64,000 bases of DNA from DATFDN01 sp963818885 (GTDB lineage: Bacteria > Pseudomonadota > Alphaproteobacteria > Acetobacterales > Acetobacteraceae). Positions 8,863 through 21,157 of the stretch are shown here, piece by piece. The notes under the pieces are model-generated. The model did no database searches. It was not told the DNA's origin and saw only the letters and a program-made list of their open reading frames with translations. Position 1 is the first letter of the stretch. Each line of letters starts with the position of its first letter. Where the stretch lies: contig CAWFTP010000004.1 in assembly GCA_963818885.1 (NCBI GenBank), forward strand, positions 558,001 through 622,000, read 5' to 3'. Position numbers and translations under genes: made by a program.

Positions 8863-10186
8863 CGGGAAGCCTTGTGCCGGCCAGCAGGACGGCGCCGGCG
8901 GCAAGCAGCACCAGGATCGCGGCCATGCCGGCGCGCTGGCTTGCGAACCACGCGGTCGCCATCCCCAACGCAAGCGGTCCGACGAACCCGGTGACCCGGC
9001 CGGAGAGCGCATAAAGCCCGAACCCGGCGCTGCGCGTCTCCGCCGGCACTAGCCGCGCCATCAGGCTTCGGCTCGCTGCTTGTGCCGGACCAACGAAGGC
9101 TCCGAGCGCGAGCGCGCAGATCCAGAACGCTCCCTGGTGGCGGACGAGCAGGGCACCGGCCCCCGATACGATCAAGGCGCTGAGGGCAATCAGGACCGTC
9201 GATTTGGCGCCGATCCGGTCTTCGATGAGCGCGAAGGCGGCGGCGCCGATCCCGGCGGTGACGTTGAGCGCGATGCCAAGCCGGAGCACGTCCCCTGCGT
9301 CCATTCCGAATGTGCCGGCGGCGTAGATGCCGCCGAAGGCGAACAGCGCGGTCAGCCCGTCGGTATAGAGCATCCGCGCGAGCAGGAAGCGGCGCATTCC
9401 GTGATCGGCGATCGCCTCGGTCACGGTGCGGCGCAGCGTGGCCGCCCCATGCGCCAGCGCCGCGCGCCAAGGGATCACGCGCCGATCACGCGGGCCAAAG
9501 ACCAGCAGTGGCCAGGAGAACAGCGCGATCCAGCACGCGGCGAATGGCGCGGCGGCGCGCACCGGCTCGGCGGCGGCGGCCGAGAGGCCGAAAAGCGGCG
9601 GGGTCGGAGAGATCAGAACGACCAGGCAGACGGTCAGCGCGACGAGGCCCCCCGCGTATCCCGAGGCCCAGGCGAGGCCCGAGATGCGGCCGAGATGCAT
9701 GCCGCCCCTCCCGGCCGCGATCTCGGGAAGCATGGCGTTGTAGAAGACCGTTGCCGTCTCGAACGCAACTGTTGCGGCGGCGGTCAGGCCTAGCGCGAGC
9801 GCGGCGTCGGCATGGCGCGGGTGAACGAACCACAGTCCGGCGGTCAGCCCTGCCATCATGGCCGTCGAGCAGGCGAGCAAGAGGCGCCGCCGGCCGCCGG
9901 CATCGGCGAGCGCGCCCAACGGCGCCGCGATCATGGCGATCACCAGCCCGGCAATCGTTTGGGCCAAGGCGAAGGAGGCGGTGCCGCTCACCGCGTCGGC
10001 GGCGACCGCACGGACAAAGTAGGTCGGGAAAACGAATGTGACGACGACCGTTGTGAAGGCGCTGTACGCCCAGTCGTACATGCACCACGCTACAACCGGT
10101 CCGCGCGGCCGCGCCGCCCGGCCGGACGGACAGAGAACCCTAGCGACTGCCGACAGTGGCCGGCCTTCGCGCGGCCGGTTCGCCAT
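8849..10186 (-). CDS. MFS transporter, UMF1/Atg22-like
   Basis: This 445-residue protein has about twelve hydrophobic segments. Its opening WCMYDWAYSAFTTVVVTFVFPTYF is the hallmark of the UMF1 branch of the major facilitator superfamily. The expected motif between TM2 and TM3 is visible (PLGALADAGGRRR). The substrate is unknown. The ATG at 10186 overlaps the end of the upstream MarR gene by 47 bases and gives a 30-residue basic leader. No other ATG or GTG occurs before the first membrane segment, so this start or a rare codon is used. Together with marR it looks like a regulator/efflux pair. Confidence 0.85.
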   Translation of the reverse strand: MANRPREGRPLSAVARVLCPSGRAARPRGPVVAWCMYDWAYSAFTTVVVTFVFPTYFVRAVAADAVSGTASFALAQTIAGLVIAMIAAPLGALADAGGRRRLLLACSTAMMAGLTAGLWFVHPRHADAALALGLTAAATVAFETATVFYNAMLPEIAAGRGGMHLGRISGLAWASGYAGGLVALTVCLVVLISPTPPLFGLSAAAAEPVRAAAPFAACWIALFSWPLLVFGPRDRRVIPWRAALAHGAATLRRTVTEAIADHGMRRFLLARMLYTDGLTALFAFGGIYAAGTFGMDAGDVLRLGIALNVTAGIGAAAFALIEDRIGAKSTVLIALSALIVSGAGALLVRHQGAFWICALALGAFVGPAQAASRSLMARLVPAETRSAGFGLYALSGRVTGFVGPLALGMATAWFASQRAGMAAILVLLAAGAVLLAGTRLPATSG

Positions 10187-10550
10187 CGGGCGAGCCGTTT
10201 CCCTTGCGGGCCGTCGTAGCGGCCTCGCCCATGATCGCGCGCAGGTCGCGCAGGAATCCGGTCCCCTTCAACGTGCGTTGGACCAGCACGCTCCGCCGGT
10301 CCATCGGGTCGATCTTGCGGCGGGCGAGATCGAGTTCACCCAGTCGATCGAGAGCCCGTGTGATCGCCGGCTTGGACACGTGCAGTTCCGCCGCCAGTCC
10401 GCGCACCGTATGCGCTCCCTCCTGCAGGTAGCAGGTGAGGAAAACGCCCAGTTGGCGGGCCGAAAGATCGGGGCCGTCACGACGGACAAGAGCGACGATC
10501 GTGTCCCGCAGGATCGCGATCAGGTGGTCGGGGCTCGTTGTCGTTGCCAT
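10140..10550 (-). CDS. MarR-family transcriptional regulator
   Basis: This 136-residue winged-helix protein carries a MarR-type recognition region (TVRGLAAELHVSKPAITRALDRLGELDLARRKIDPMDRRSVL), with the wing residues DPMDRRS. The ATG at 10550 is preceded by AAAGGA eight bases upstream; an upstream in-frame extension to 10757 would overlap the aminopeptidase gene. It lies directly upstream of, and overlaps, the MFS transporter on the same strand, so it probably controls that transporter. The ligand is unknown. Confidence 0.86.
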   Translation of the reverse strand: MATTTSPDHLIAILRDTIVALVRRDGPDLSARQLGVFLTCYLQEGAHTVRGLAAELHVSKPAITRALDRLGELDLARRKIDPMDRRSVLVQRTLKGTGFLRDLRAIMGEAATTARKGNGSPDGEPAARRPATVGSR

Positions 10551-10624
10551 GTCACCAATCCTTTGCGTACCGCGACATGCGGCTCCCTCCAGATACTCAT
10601 CAAAACGGTCGCCGTGCCGAACAC

Positions 10625-12046
10625 TCACGATGATGTTACCCCGGTGTTCCGAATTGCACCGGAATCGGCCAGCCGTTCGGTCACGGCTGCAAAAAACGCA
10701 CGTATGGTCTGCGCCTCTCCGCCTTCGGGATGGCCGGGGGTAGTCTGGTCGTTCCATGCGTAAAGATCAAGATGCGCCCAAGGAACGGATTTTTCGACAA
10801 AGCGTTCGAGGAACAGTGCAGCAACGATAGCGCCCGCCATCGGCCTGGTGGAGACATTGTTGAGGTCGGCACTCGGGCTGTTCAGCCAGCTCGCGTAGCC
10901 CGGCCAGAGCGGCAGACGCCACATCGGATCGTGCTGCGCGAGGCCGGCCCGCAGAACTGCCTCCGCCCAGCTATCGTCGTTGCAGAACAAGGCAGGCAGA
11001 TCGGGACCGAGCGCGACCCGCGCCGCGCCGGTCAGGGTCGCGCAGTCCACAAGCAGCGCCGGGTGCTCCGCCGACGCTTCCGCGAGCAGGTCGCACAGCA
11101 CGAGGCGCCCCTCGGCGTCGGTATTGCCGACTTCGACGTGGAGCCCCGCGCGGGTGCGGATGATGTCGAGCGGTCGCATCGCGGTGCCCGATACGGAATT
11201 CTCCACGCACCCGACCCGCACGGCGAGGCGAATGGGCAGGTCGGCCTCCATCACCATGCGCGCGAGGCCGAGCACGGTCGCCGCCCCGCCCATGTCCTTC
11301 TTCATCCGCAGCATGGCTGAGGACGGCTTCAGGTCGTAGCCGCCGGTGTCGAAACAGACGCCTTTGCCGCACAACGACAGCAGCGGCGCGCTAGCGTGAG
11401 CGCGGCTGCCCGACCAGCGAAACATCGCGACGCACGGGTCGCGGGCCGAACCGCGGCCCACCGCGGCGACCGTCGGATACTCGCGCTGCAGCTCGGCGCC
11501 CTCGACGATCGTCGCCTGCCCGCCAAATCGCTCTCCCAGCGACACGGCGAAGGCGCCGAGCTCGACCGGCCCGAGGGCGTTCGCGGGCGTGTTGATCAGG
11601 TCGCGCACCATCCACGCCGCGCGTGCCTGCGAGAGGGCCGTTTCGTGCCCCTCAGGGACGGCTAGTCGGGCGGGCCGGCGCGAGGAGGCCTTGTAGGTGG
11701 TGAACCGATACGCGCCGAGACAGAAGCCGAGCGTCGCCAGGGCGGCGCCGAAATCGCCCGGCTCGATACGCCAGTCCGTCTGTTCCGGCAGGCGAAAGGC
11801 GAGGTTGCCGAACGCAGCGGGCGAGCGGTCCTCTCCGAGCCCCAGGACCGCCCCCGCGATCCCGGCCTCGGCGGGCAGCAGCACCAACTCCTGCGCCGTT
11901 CCGGTGAAGCCCGCTGCGCGCAGATAGGACGACTGAGCCGGCGCCAGCCGATCGAGCAACTCGGCGAGCCCGGCGGGTCGGATAGCATGAAGCGGAAGGG
12001 CGAGCGCCGGCTCCGCGGCGATGCAGTCGAGCGGCTGGTCGAGCAT
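10625..12046 (-). CDS. leucyl aminopeptidase family protein (M17)
   Basis: This 473-residue protein has a variable N-terminal domain and a C-terminal M17 catalytic domain. The metal and catalytic residues are in GKGVCFDTGGYDLKPSSAM (catalytic Lys near 226), VGCVENSVSG and NTDAEGRLVLCDLL (catalytic Arg near 315). It removes N-terminal amino acids from peptides in the cytoplasm using two divalent metals. The length is slightly short of PepA (about 500) but typical of the alphaproteobacterial branch. It lies 45 bases downstream of htpG on the same strand, so the two may be cotranscribed. Confidence 0.92.
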   Translation of the reverse strand: MLDQPLDCIAAEPALALPLHAIRPAGLAELLDRLAPAQSSYLRAAGFTGTAQELVLLPAEAGIAGAVLGLGEDRSPAAFGNLAFRLPEQTDWRIEPGDFGAALATLGFCLGAYRFTTYKASSRRPARLAVPEGHETALSQARAAWMVRDLINTPANALGPVELGAFAVSLGERFGGQATIVEGAELQREYPTVAAVGRGSARDPCVAMFRWSGSRAHASAPLLSLCGKGVCFDTGGYDLKPSSAMLRMKKDMGGAATVLGLARMVMEADLPIRLAVRVGCVENSVSGTAMRPLDIIRTRAGLHVEVGNTDAEGRLVLCDLLAEASAEHPALLVDCATLTGAARVALGPDLPALFCNDDSWAEAVLRAGLAQHDPMWRLPLWPGYASWLNSPSADLNNVSTRPMAGAIVAALFLERFVEKSVPWAHLDLYAWNDQTTPGHPEGGEAQTIRAFFAAVTERLADSGAIRNTGVTSS

Positions 12047-12091
12047 GGGTTACTCCCTGCTGCGACCGCTTCTGTAGCGCCGCGCGCGCCG

Positions 12092-13912
<1,821 letters not shown>

Positions 13913-14026
13913 CGTCGCTCCTATTGGTTCGGCGGCGATATGCGGGGGATGCGGCCACATTTCAACGCGGCCGCCCCCAGAACTCCACCGCTTGCAATCC
14001 TCGCCGCCGCCCCCAAACATCGACGC

Positions 14027-16518
<2,492 letters not shown>

Positions 16519-16522
<4 letters not shown>

Positions 16523-16881
16523 TCGCCGGCGAGACAGGCTGGCAGCGGCTCGACCTCTGGCTCTGGTGCGCGCGCGTCGCGCGGGCGCGCACCGACTGCG
16601 CTCGGCTGGTGAATCTCGGCGGGGTCCGCATCAACCGCCAGCCGACCGAAAAGGCGCACGCACGCCTGCGCGTCGGCGACGTGCTGACCGTGGCGCATCA
16701 TGGCTCCGTGCGGGTGCTGCGGGTGCTCGCACTGGCCTCGCGACGCGGGCCGGCAAGCGAGGCGCGGCTGCTCTACGAGGAGGTGGACGAGGGCGGAGGG
16801 ATCATCCTGAGCCGGCCTTGCGCACCCCGAGAAACGCCGTCATATCCGCCCGCGCCAGGACCGGCTGGGGAGTCCGCATGA
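16519..16881 (+). CDS. S4-domain RNA-binding protein (HslR/Hsp15-like)
   Basis: This 120-residue protein consists of one S4 RNA-binding domain (QRLDLWLWCARVARARTDCARLVNLGGVRINRQP, residues 8-42), a strand pair and a short acidic/Pro tail. The Hsp15-like group binds stalled 50S ribosomal subunits. It is coupled to the helicase upstream (ATGA overlap at 16519) and to the ferredoxin gene downstream (ATGA at 16878). The three genes therefore form one tightly packed operon. Confidence 0.88.
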
Positions 16882-17210
16882 CCTACGTGGTCAACGAAAG
16901 CTGCATTCGCTGCAAATACATGGATTGTGTCGAGGTCTGTCCGGTCGACTGCTTCTACGTGGGCGCCAACATGCTGGTGATCCATCCCGACGAGTGCATT
17001 GATTGCGGCGTCTGCGAGCCCGAATGTCCGGCGGAGGCGATCCTGCCGGACAGCGACGACCGCGCCACCGCGTGGATCGAGCAGAACCGCACCTACGCGC
17101 AGATGTGGCCCAATATCACCCGCAAGGGCGAGCCGCCGGCTGACGCCGACGAGTGGAAGGGCAAGCCGGACAAGGGTACGCTGTTCGATCCCGAGCCCGG
17201 AACGCCCTAG
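16878..17210 (+). CDS. fdxA: 7Fe ferredoxin FdxA
   Basis: This 110-residue ferredoxin has Cys at 9, 12, 17, 21 and 25 in NESCIRCKYMDCVEVCPVDCF and Cys at 40, 43, 46 and 50 in DECIDCGVCEPECP. This is the layout of a 3Fe-4S plus 4Fe-4S protein with the long C-terminal extension seen in alphaproteobacteria. It is a cytoplasmic electron carrier; the partner is unknown. The ATG overlaps the stop of the S4 gene. The linkage to carD downstream is common in this class. Confidence 0.95.
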   Translation: MTYVVNESCIRCKYMDCVEVCPVDCFYVGANMLVIHPDECIDCGVCEPECPAEAILPDSDDRATAWIEQNRTYAQMWPNITRKGEPPADADEWKGKPDKGTLFDPEPGTP

Positions 17211-17378
17211 AACCCGTAGCCCCCGCCCCATGACGAAAGGGGCAAATCATGCTATATCTAAGGCCACAGAGCGTCCCGGCGTGCCCGAGGCGCCTTTTTG
17301 AACAGAGCCGATCCCAGGCGGCCGCGATACTTCGGCGTCCGCCGCGCGGTGATCCGGCATGGACATGAGGGCTCAACG

Positions 17379-18452
17379 ATGAAGACACCCGTCGAGACCG
17401 CGGCCAGTCGGCGGCGCTCCAAGACGGCCAGGACCAGACGACCCGCAGCCAAGCCGGCCACCAAATCCGCACGCAAGCCCGCGGCAAAGCCAGCAGCGCG
17501 GACACGCGCGGCGCGCAAGCCGGCGAAGCCGACGACCAAGGCGCCTGCTCGCGCGGCGAGCAAGCCGGCCGCGAAAGCCTCTGTCGCGCGGTCCAAGGCA
17601 CCGACTGTTCCGGCCCGGGCCAGGGCTGCCTCGGTCGCGCCCGCACGGCGCATCGAACCGGTCGCCGCGCCGGACATCGCCGCTCCCAGGAAGGTGGCAG
17701 AGGCGAATGCGAAGCCTGCGGCGGCGGTTCGGACCGAGCCCGCGCCGCCAAGGCCAATCGCGGCGGTCGCGCCGGTCGCGAAGAAGCAGGATAGTGCCAC
17801 GCCCGCCGCGCCGACCGCGAAGCCTGCGCTGGCGCCGGCCCCTAGGCCACAGGGCTTCGCGGCGCCGGAACAGACGGCGGCGCCAAGCCCGCCCCGCCCC
17901 GCCCCGGCGATTCCTTACCAGACGGGTTCCGCCCCGCGCGTGATGCAGCGGCCCATGGCCGCGGCGGAGACGTTCGTGGCGGGCGACCATGTCGTCTACC
18001 CAACTCATGGCGTCGGCAAGGTGGAGCGGATCGCGGTGGAGGAGATCGCCGGGCACAAGCTCGAGCTGATCCATATCACCTTCGAGGAGAACCGCATGAC
18101 GCTGCGCGTGCCGGTGGCGAAGGCACGCTCGGCGGGGCTGCGTAAGCTCGCCTCGCGCGAGATGTTCGACAAGGCGCTCGACGTGCTTCGAGGCCGGGCG
18201 CGCATCAAGCGCACCATGTGGTCGCGCCGGGCGCAGGAGTACGAGGCGAAGATCAATTCGGGCGATCCGCTGGCGATCGCCGAAGTGGTCCGCGATCTTC
18301 ATCGCAACGCGGGGCAGCCCGACCAGAGTTTCAGCGAGCGGCAGATCTACGAGAACGCGATGGACCGCCTTGGCGCGGAACTCGCCGCGCTCGACCAGAT
18401 CGACAAAGCGGCCGCCGCGCTCAAGCTCGCGGAGTTTCTGAAGACCGTGTGA
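17379..18452 (+). CDS. carD: CarD-family transcriptional regulator with long Lys/Ala/Pro tail
   Basis: Residues from about 194 form a normal CarD/CdnL domain (VAGDHVVYPTHGVGKVERI through the helical C-terminus ending LKLAEFLKTV). This domain binds RNA polymerase beta and stabilises open complexes. The first roughly 190 residues are a low-complexity tail of Ala, Lys, Arg and Pro with repeated KPA/KPT/ARA units, similar in composition to histone H1 tails. Most CarD proteins are about 160-170 residues in total, so the tail doubles the length. I chose the ATG at 17379; the in-frame GTG/ATG choices inside the tail cannot be ruled out. No strong Shine-Dalgarno is visible. Confidence 0.88.
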   Translation: MKTPVETAASRRRSKTARTRRPAAKPATKSARKPAAKPAARTRAARKPAKPTTKAPARAASKPAAKASVARSKAPTVPARARAASVAPARRIEPVAAPDIAAPRKVAEANAKPAAAVRTEPAPPRPIAAVAPVAKKQDSATPAAPTAKPALAPAPRPQGFAAPEQTAAPSPPRPAPAIPYQTGSAPRVMQRPMAAAETFVAGDHVVYPTHGVGKVERIAVEEIAGHKLELIHITFEENRMTLRVPVAKARSAGLRKLASREMFDKALDVLRGRARIKRTMWSRRAQEYEAKINSGDPLAIAEVVRDLHRNAGQPDQSFSERQIYENAMDRLGAELAALDQIDKAAAALKLAEFLKTV

Positions 18453-18462
18453 CGCGTCGTTC

Positions 18463-18488
18463 GCCGCCCGCTCTGGGCCGCGGGCGGC
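18463..18488. terminator. hairpin between convergent carD and response-regulator genes
   Basis: A perfect 9-base stem, GCCGCCCGC (18463-18471) and GCGGGCGGC (18480-18488), encloses an 8-base loop. It lies 10 bases after the carD stop and just before the stop of the convergent regulator, so it can serve both genes. There is no long U tract, so it is less certain as an intrinsic terminator. Confidence 0.5.
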
Positions 18489-18491
18489 CCG

Positions 18492-19211
18492 TCAGGCCAT
18501 CACTGGCTTTACCCCCTCCGGATCGAGGCGATAGCCGCCACCCTCGGTGACCAGAAGGCGGGCGTTGGCCGGGTCGGGCTCGATCTTCTGACGCAGGCGG
18601 TAGATATGCGTCTCCAGCGTGTGGGTGGTCACCGCGGCGTTGTAGCCCCAGACCTCGTTCAGCAGCACCTGGCGCGCCACCGCCCTGTCCCCCGCGCGAT
18701 AGAGGAATTTGAGGATCGCCGCCTCCTTTTCAGTGAGGCGGATGCGGCGGTTCTTGCTCGGGTCGTGAAGCAGCTTCGCCGACGGGCGGAACGTGTAGGG
18801 GCCGATGGTGAAGACCGCGTCCTCGCTGTTCTCGAAGATGCGGAGCTGCGCCCGCACCCGCGCGAGCAGCTCGCCCAGGCGGAACGGCTTGGCCATGTAG
18901 TCGTTCGCCCCCGAATCGAGGCCGCGAATCACGTCCGTTTCGGCATCCGATCCCGTAAGCATGATCACGGGCATCTTGTGGCCTTGTCGGCGCAGCCTCA
19001 CGCAGAAATCCCGGCCATCGCCGTCGGGCAGGCCCACGTCGAGGATAACGGCGTCAAACCGTGAATCGCGGCCGTTCAGCCGTTCCTCGGCTTCCGCAAT
19101 GGTTGCCGCCTCGACCGGAACGAACTCCCGGTCGACGCCGAACTGCTCGGCGAGCGTCTTGCGGAGGTCGTCATCATCGTCGACGATCAGGATGGGTCGT
19201 TCATTCGACAT
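18492..19211 (-). CDS. OmpR-family response regulator
   Basis: This 239-residue protein has a receiver domain (VDDDDDLRK; predicted phospho-acceptor Asp58 in ILDVGLPDGDG; conserved Lys in NDYMAKPF) and a C-terminal winged helix (RLTEKEAAILKFLYRAG, TTHTLETHIYRLRQKIE). No sensor kinase is adjacent, so it is an orphan in this window. The ATG at 19211 is preferred because AAGGA lies nine bases upstream. This orphan regulator type is widespread in Rhodospirillales. Its regulon cannot be read from the sequence. Confidence 0.92.
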   Translation of the reverse strand: MSNERPILIVDDDDDLRKTLAEQFGVDREFVPVEAATIAEAEERLNGRDSRFDAVILDVGLPDGDGRDFCVRLRRQGHKMPVIMLTGSDAETDVIRGLDSGANDYMAKPFRLGELLARVRAQLRIFENSEDAVFTIGPYTFRPSAKLLHDPSKNRRIRLTEKEAAILKFLYRAGDRAVARQVLLNEVWGYNAAVTTHTLETHIYRLRQKIEPDPANARLLVTEGGGYRLDPEGVKPVMA

Positions 19212-19528
19212 TCGTTGCATTCCTTCGCCAAGCGGCACGGCAAGGTCCTCTCCGCCTCGTTATACGCTGGCGTGAACAGCACAGGCAGGGCGGCCGTTCC
19301 ATAGAAACCTACGCAAAGCTCGCGTCCCATTGCATACTCCGAACGTGTGACGTGCGAAATCACGCGCTCACATGCTCGCGAGCCGCCAAGCTGATGGCTC
19401 CGCCGCGGCACACCATATGGACAGGCAAACGACGCCGAATAGGGCGGCGTGTCTGGCCAGTGCGCAAGGTCGCTGCCAATCTTGACCAAATTACGCCCCT
19501 CTCGATGGTTCCATCCATGAAGGCTCCA
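19212..19528. other. divergent spacer between response regulator and ribA
   Basis: This spacer is about 317 bases long and must hold the promoters of both genes. I see no conserved protein. No FMN riboswitch (RFN element) consensus is recognisable ahead of ribA. A TTGACC at about 19484 could be a -35 element for ribA, but no matching -10 is clear. In-frame ATGs at 19505 and 19517 lie ahead of the chosen ribA start. Confidence 0.5.
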
Positions 19529-20659
19529 ATGACCCTCTCCTCCGCGAGCGCCAGCGCCGGCGACCCGCCTTCTCCGGGCTGGATGCGCGCGGTCCATCGT
19601 GCCGCCGCCGATCTGCGCCGCGGGCTTCCCGTGCTGCTGAGCGGGTCCGCGCCGCTCGTCATTCTCGCCGCGGAAACCGCCGGGGAGCACGGGCTAAGGG
19701 AATTCAAGGAGTTGGCTGCTGGGCAAGCGGTTATGCTGCTGGCGCCGACGCGCGCGGCGGCCATACTGCACCGGCCGGTGCCGTCGGCCGATGCGGCGGT
19801 CGCGCTTCGGTTGACGCCCGCGCTTTTCTCTCCCGCGGCCCTGCAGGCGCTGGCCGACCCGATGCTTGAGCAGGCGCGGGCTGAAGCCCCCGTTGCGGTG
19901 GGCGCGCCGGAGGCGGCGAGCGGCGCGCTCGCGCTGGTCAAGCTCTCGCGCCTGCTGCCCGCCTGCATTGCCGCCGAGCCGATCCACAATGCGGCGGCCG
20001 AGGTCAGCCGACGCAGCCTGCTCAGCGTCCCCATCGCGGACGCCGCCGCTTACCCCACCGCCGGAATTGCCGGGTTGACGCGGGTCACCGAGGCCCGCGT
20101 GCCGCTGGAGGCGGCATCGGATACCACCATTATCGCCTTTCGCACGGACGATGGCGGCGTCGAGCATCTGGCGATCGTGGTGGGCGACCCTTCCTCGCTC
20201 GAAGCACCGCTCGTGCGCCTGCATTCGGAGTGCTTCACCGGCGACCTGCTCGGGAGCCTTCGCTGCGATTGCGGCCTGCAACTGCAAGGCGCGATCCGAC
20301 GCATGGCGCAAGAGCACGCGGGCGTGCTGCTCTATCTCGCGCAGGAGGGCCGGGGGATCGGCTTGGTGAACAAGCTGCGGGCCTACGCGTTGCAGGATCG
20401 CGGGCTCGACACGCTGGACGCCAACCGGGCGCTCGGGTGGGGCGCCGATGAGCGCAACTTCCTGGTCGCGGCCACCATGCTGGAGGCGCTCGGGCTGCAT
20501 CGCGTGCGCCTGCTGACCAACAACCCCGACAAGATCGCGGCCCTTTCGGCCTGCGGCATCGATGTCGCTGGACGGGTCCCGCATGCCTTCGCCCCGAACG
20601 GGGTGAATGACCGCTATCTCGCAACCAAGGCCCGGCGGTTCGGGCATCTGCTGGACTGA
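19529..20659 (+). CDS. ribA: GTP cyclohydrolase II
   Basis: This protein of about 376 residues opens the purine ring of GTP in the first step of riboflavin synthesis. The C-terminal half is canonical RibA: zinc Cys in HSECFTGDLLGSLRCDCG (near 234-247), catalytic region YLAQEGRGIGLVNKLRAY, and GTP-binding LLTNNPDKIAAL. The N-terminal 150 residues are a divergent domain without DHBP-synthase motifs, as seen in other alphaproteobacterial RibA proteins. The ATG at 19529 has GAAGG six bases upstream; 19505 is an alternative. The L,D-transpeptidase gene follows after two bases. Confidence 0.93.
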   Translation: MTLSSASASAGDPPSPGWMRAVHRAAADLRRGLPVLLSGSAPLVILAAETAGEHGLREFKELAAGQAVMLLAPTRAAAILHRPVPSADAAVALRLTPALFSPAALQALADPMLEQARAEAPVAVGAPEAASGALALVKLSRLLPACIAAEPIHNAAAEVSRRSLLSVPIADAAAYPTAGIAGLTRVTEARVPLEAASDTTIIAFRTDDGGVEHLAIVVGDPSSLEAPLVRLHSECFTGDLLGSLRCDCGLQLQGAIRRMAQEHAGVLLYLAQEGRGIGLVNKLRAYALQDRGLDTLDANRALGWGADERNFLVAATMLEALGLHRVRLLTNNPDKIAALSACGIDVAGRVPHAFAPNGVNDRYLATKARRFGHLLD

Positions 20660-20661
20660 CG

Positions 20662-21156
20662 ATGCGGGCGATCATCCATCCCGAGGGCAGGCTGGCCCTG
20701 GGTGGTCACGTCTTCCGTGCCGCGCTTGGCCGGGGCGGGGTGAGCGCACACAAGAGGGAAGGCGACGGCGCGACACCCGCGGGCGTGCTGCCGCTTCGCC
20801 GGGTGTTCTATCGTGCCGATCGTCTGCGCCCGCCCGCCTGCGCGGTGCCTCTCGAGCCCATCGCGCCGAACGATGGCTGGTGCGACGATCCCGCCGATCC
20901 CTCGTACAACCGCCTGGTGCGGCTGCCCTGCCAAGCCAGCCATGAGGAGTTGTGGCGTGCGGATGGGCTCTACGACGTAATGGGCGTCCTCGGCTGGAAC
21001 GATTCGCCGGTCCGCCGGGGCGAGGGCTCGGCGATCTTTCTGCACGTCGCCCGTGACGACTTCGGCCCGACCGACGGCTGCGTCGCGCTCCGCCTTCCCG
21101 ACCTGATCGCCGTGCTGGCCGCCGGCCTGACGGAGTTGGAGGTTCGAGCCGGCTGA
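20662..21156 (+). CDS. L,D-transpeptidase (YkuD) family protein
   Basis: This 164-residue protein is a single YkuD-type catalytic domain. The active site is IFLHVARDDFGPTDGCVAL, with catalytic Cys near 140 and His near 129. Asp replaces the usual Ser/Thr two residues before the Cys. No signal peptide or membrane anchor is visible, which is common in this compact YkuD subgroup. The family cross-links peptidoglycan or attaches proteins to it. It is almost contiguous with ribA, so the two are probably cotranscribed. It converges on the GH15 gene with one base between the stops. Confidence 0.85.
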   Translation: MRAIIHPEGRLALGGHVFRAALGRGGVSAHKREGDGATPAGVLPLRRVFYRADRLRPPACAVPLEPIAPNDGWCDDPADPSYNRLVRLPCQASHEELWRADGLYDVMGVLGWNDSPVRRGEGSAIFLHVARDDFGPTDGCVALRLPDLIAVLAAGLTELEVRAG

Positions 21157-21157
21157 G

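Noticed and set aside
19212..19528. Possible FMN riboswitch ahead of ribA
   Set aside because: No RFN-element consensus blocks could be found in the spacer.
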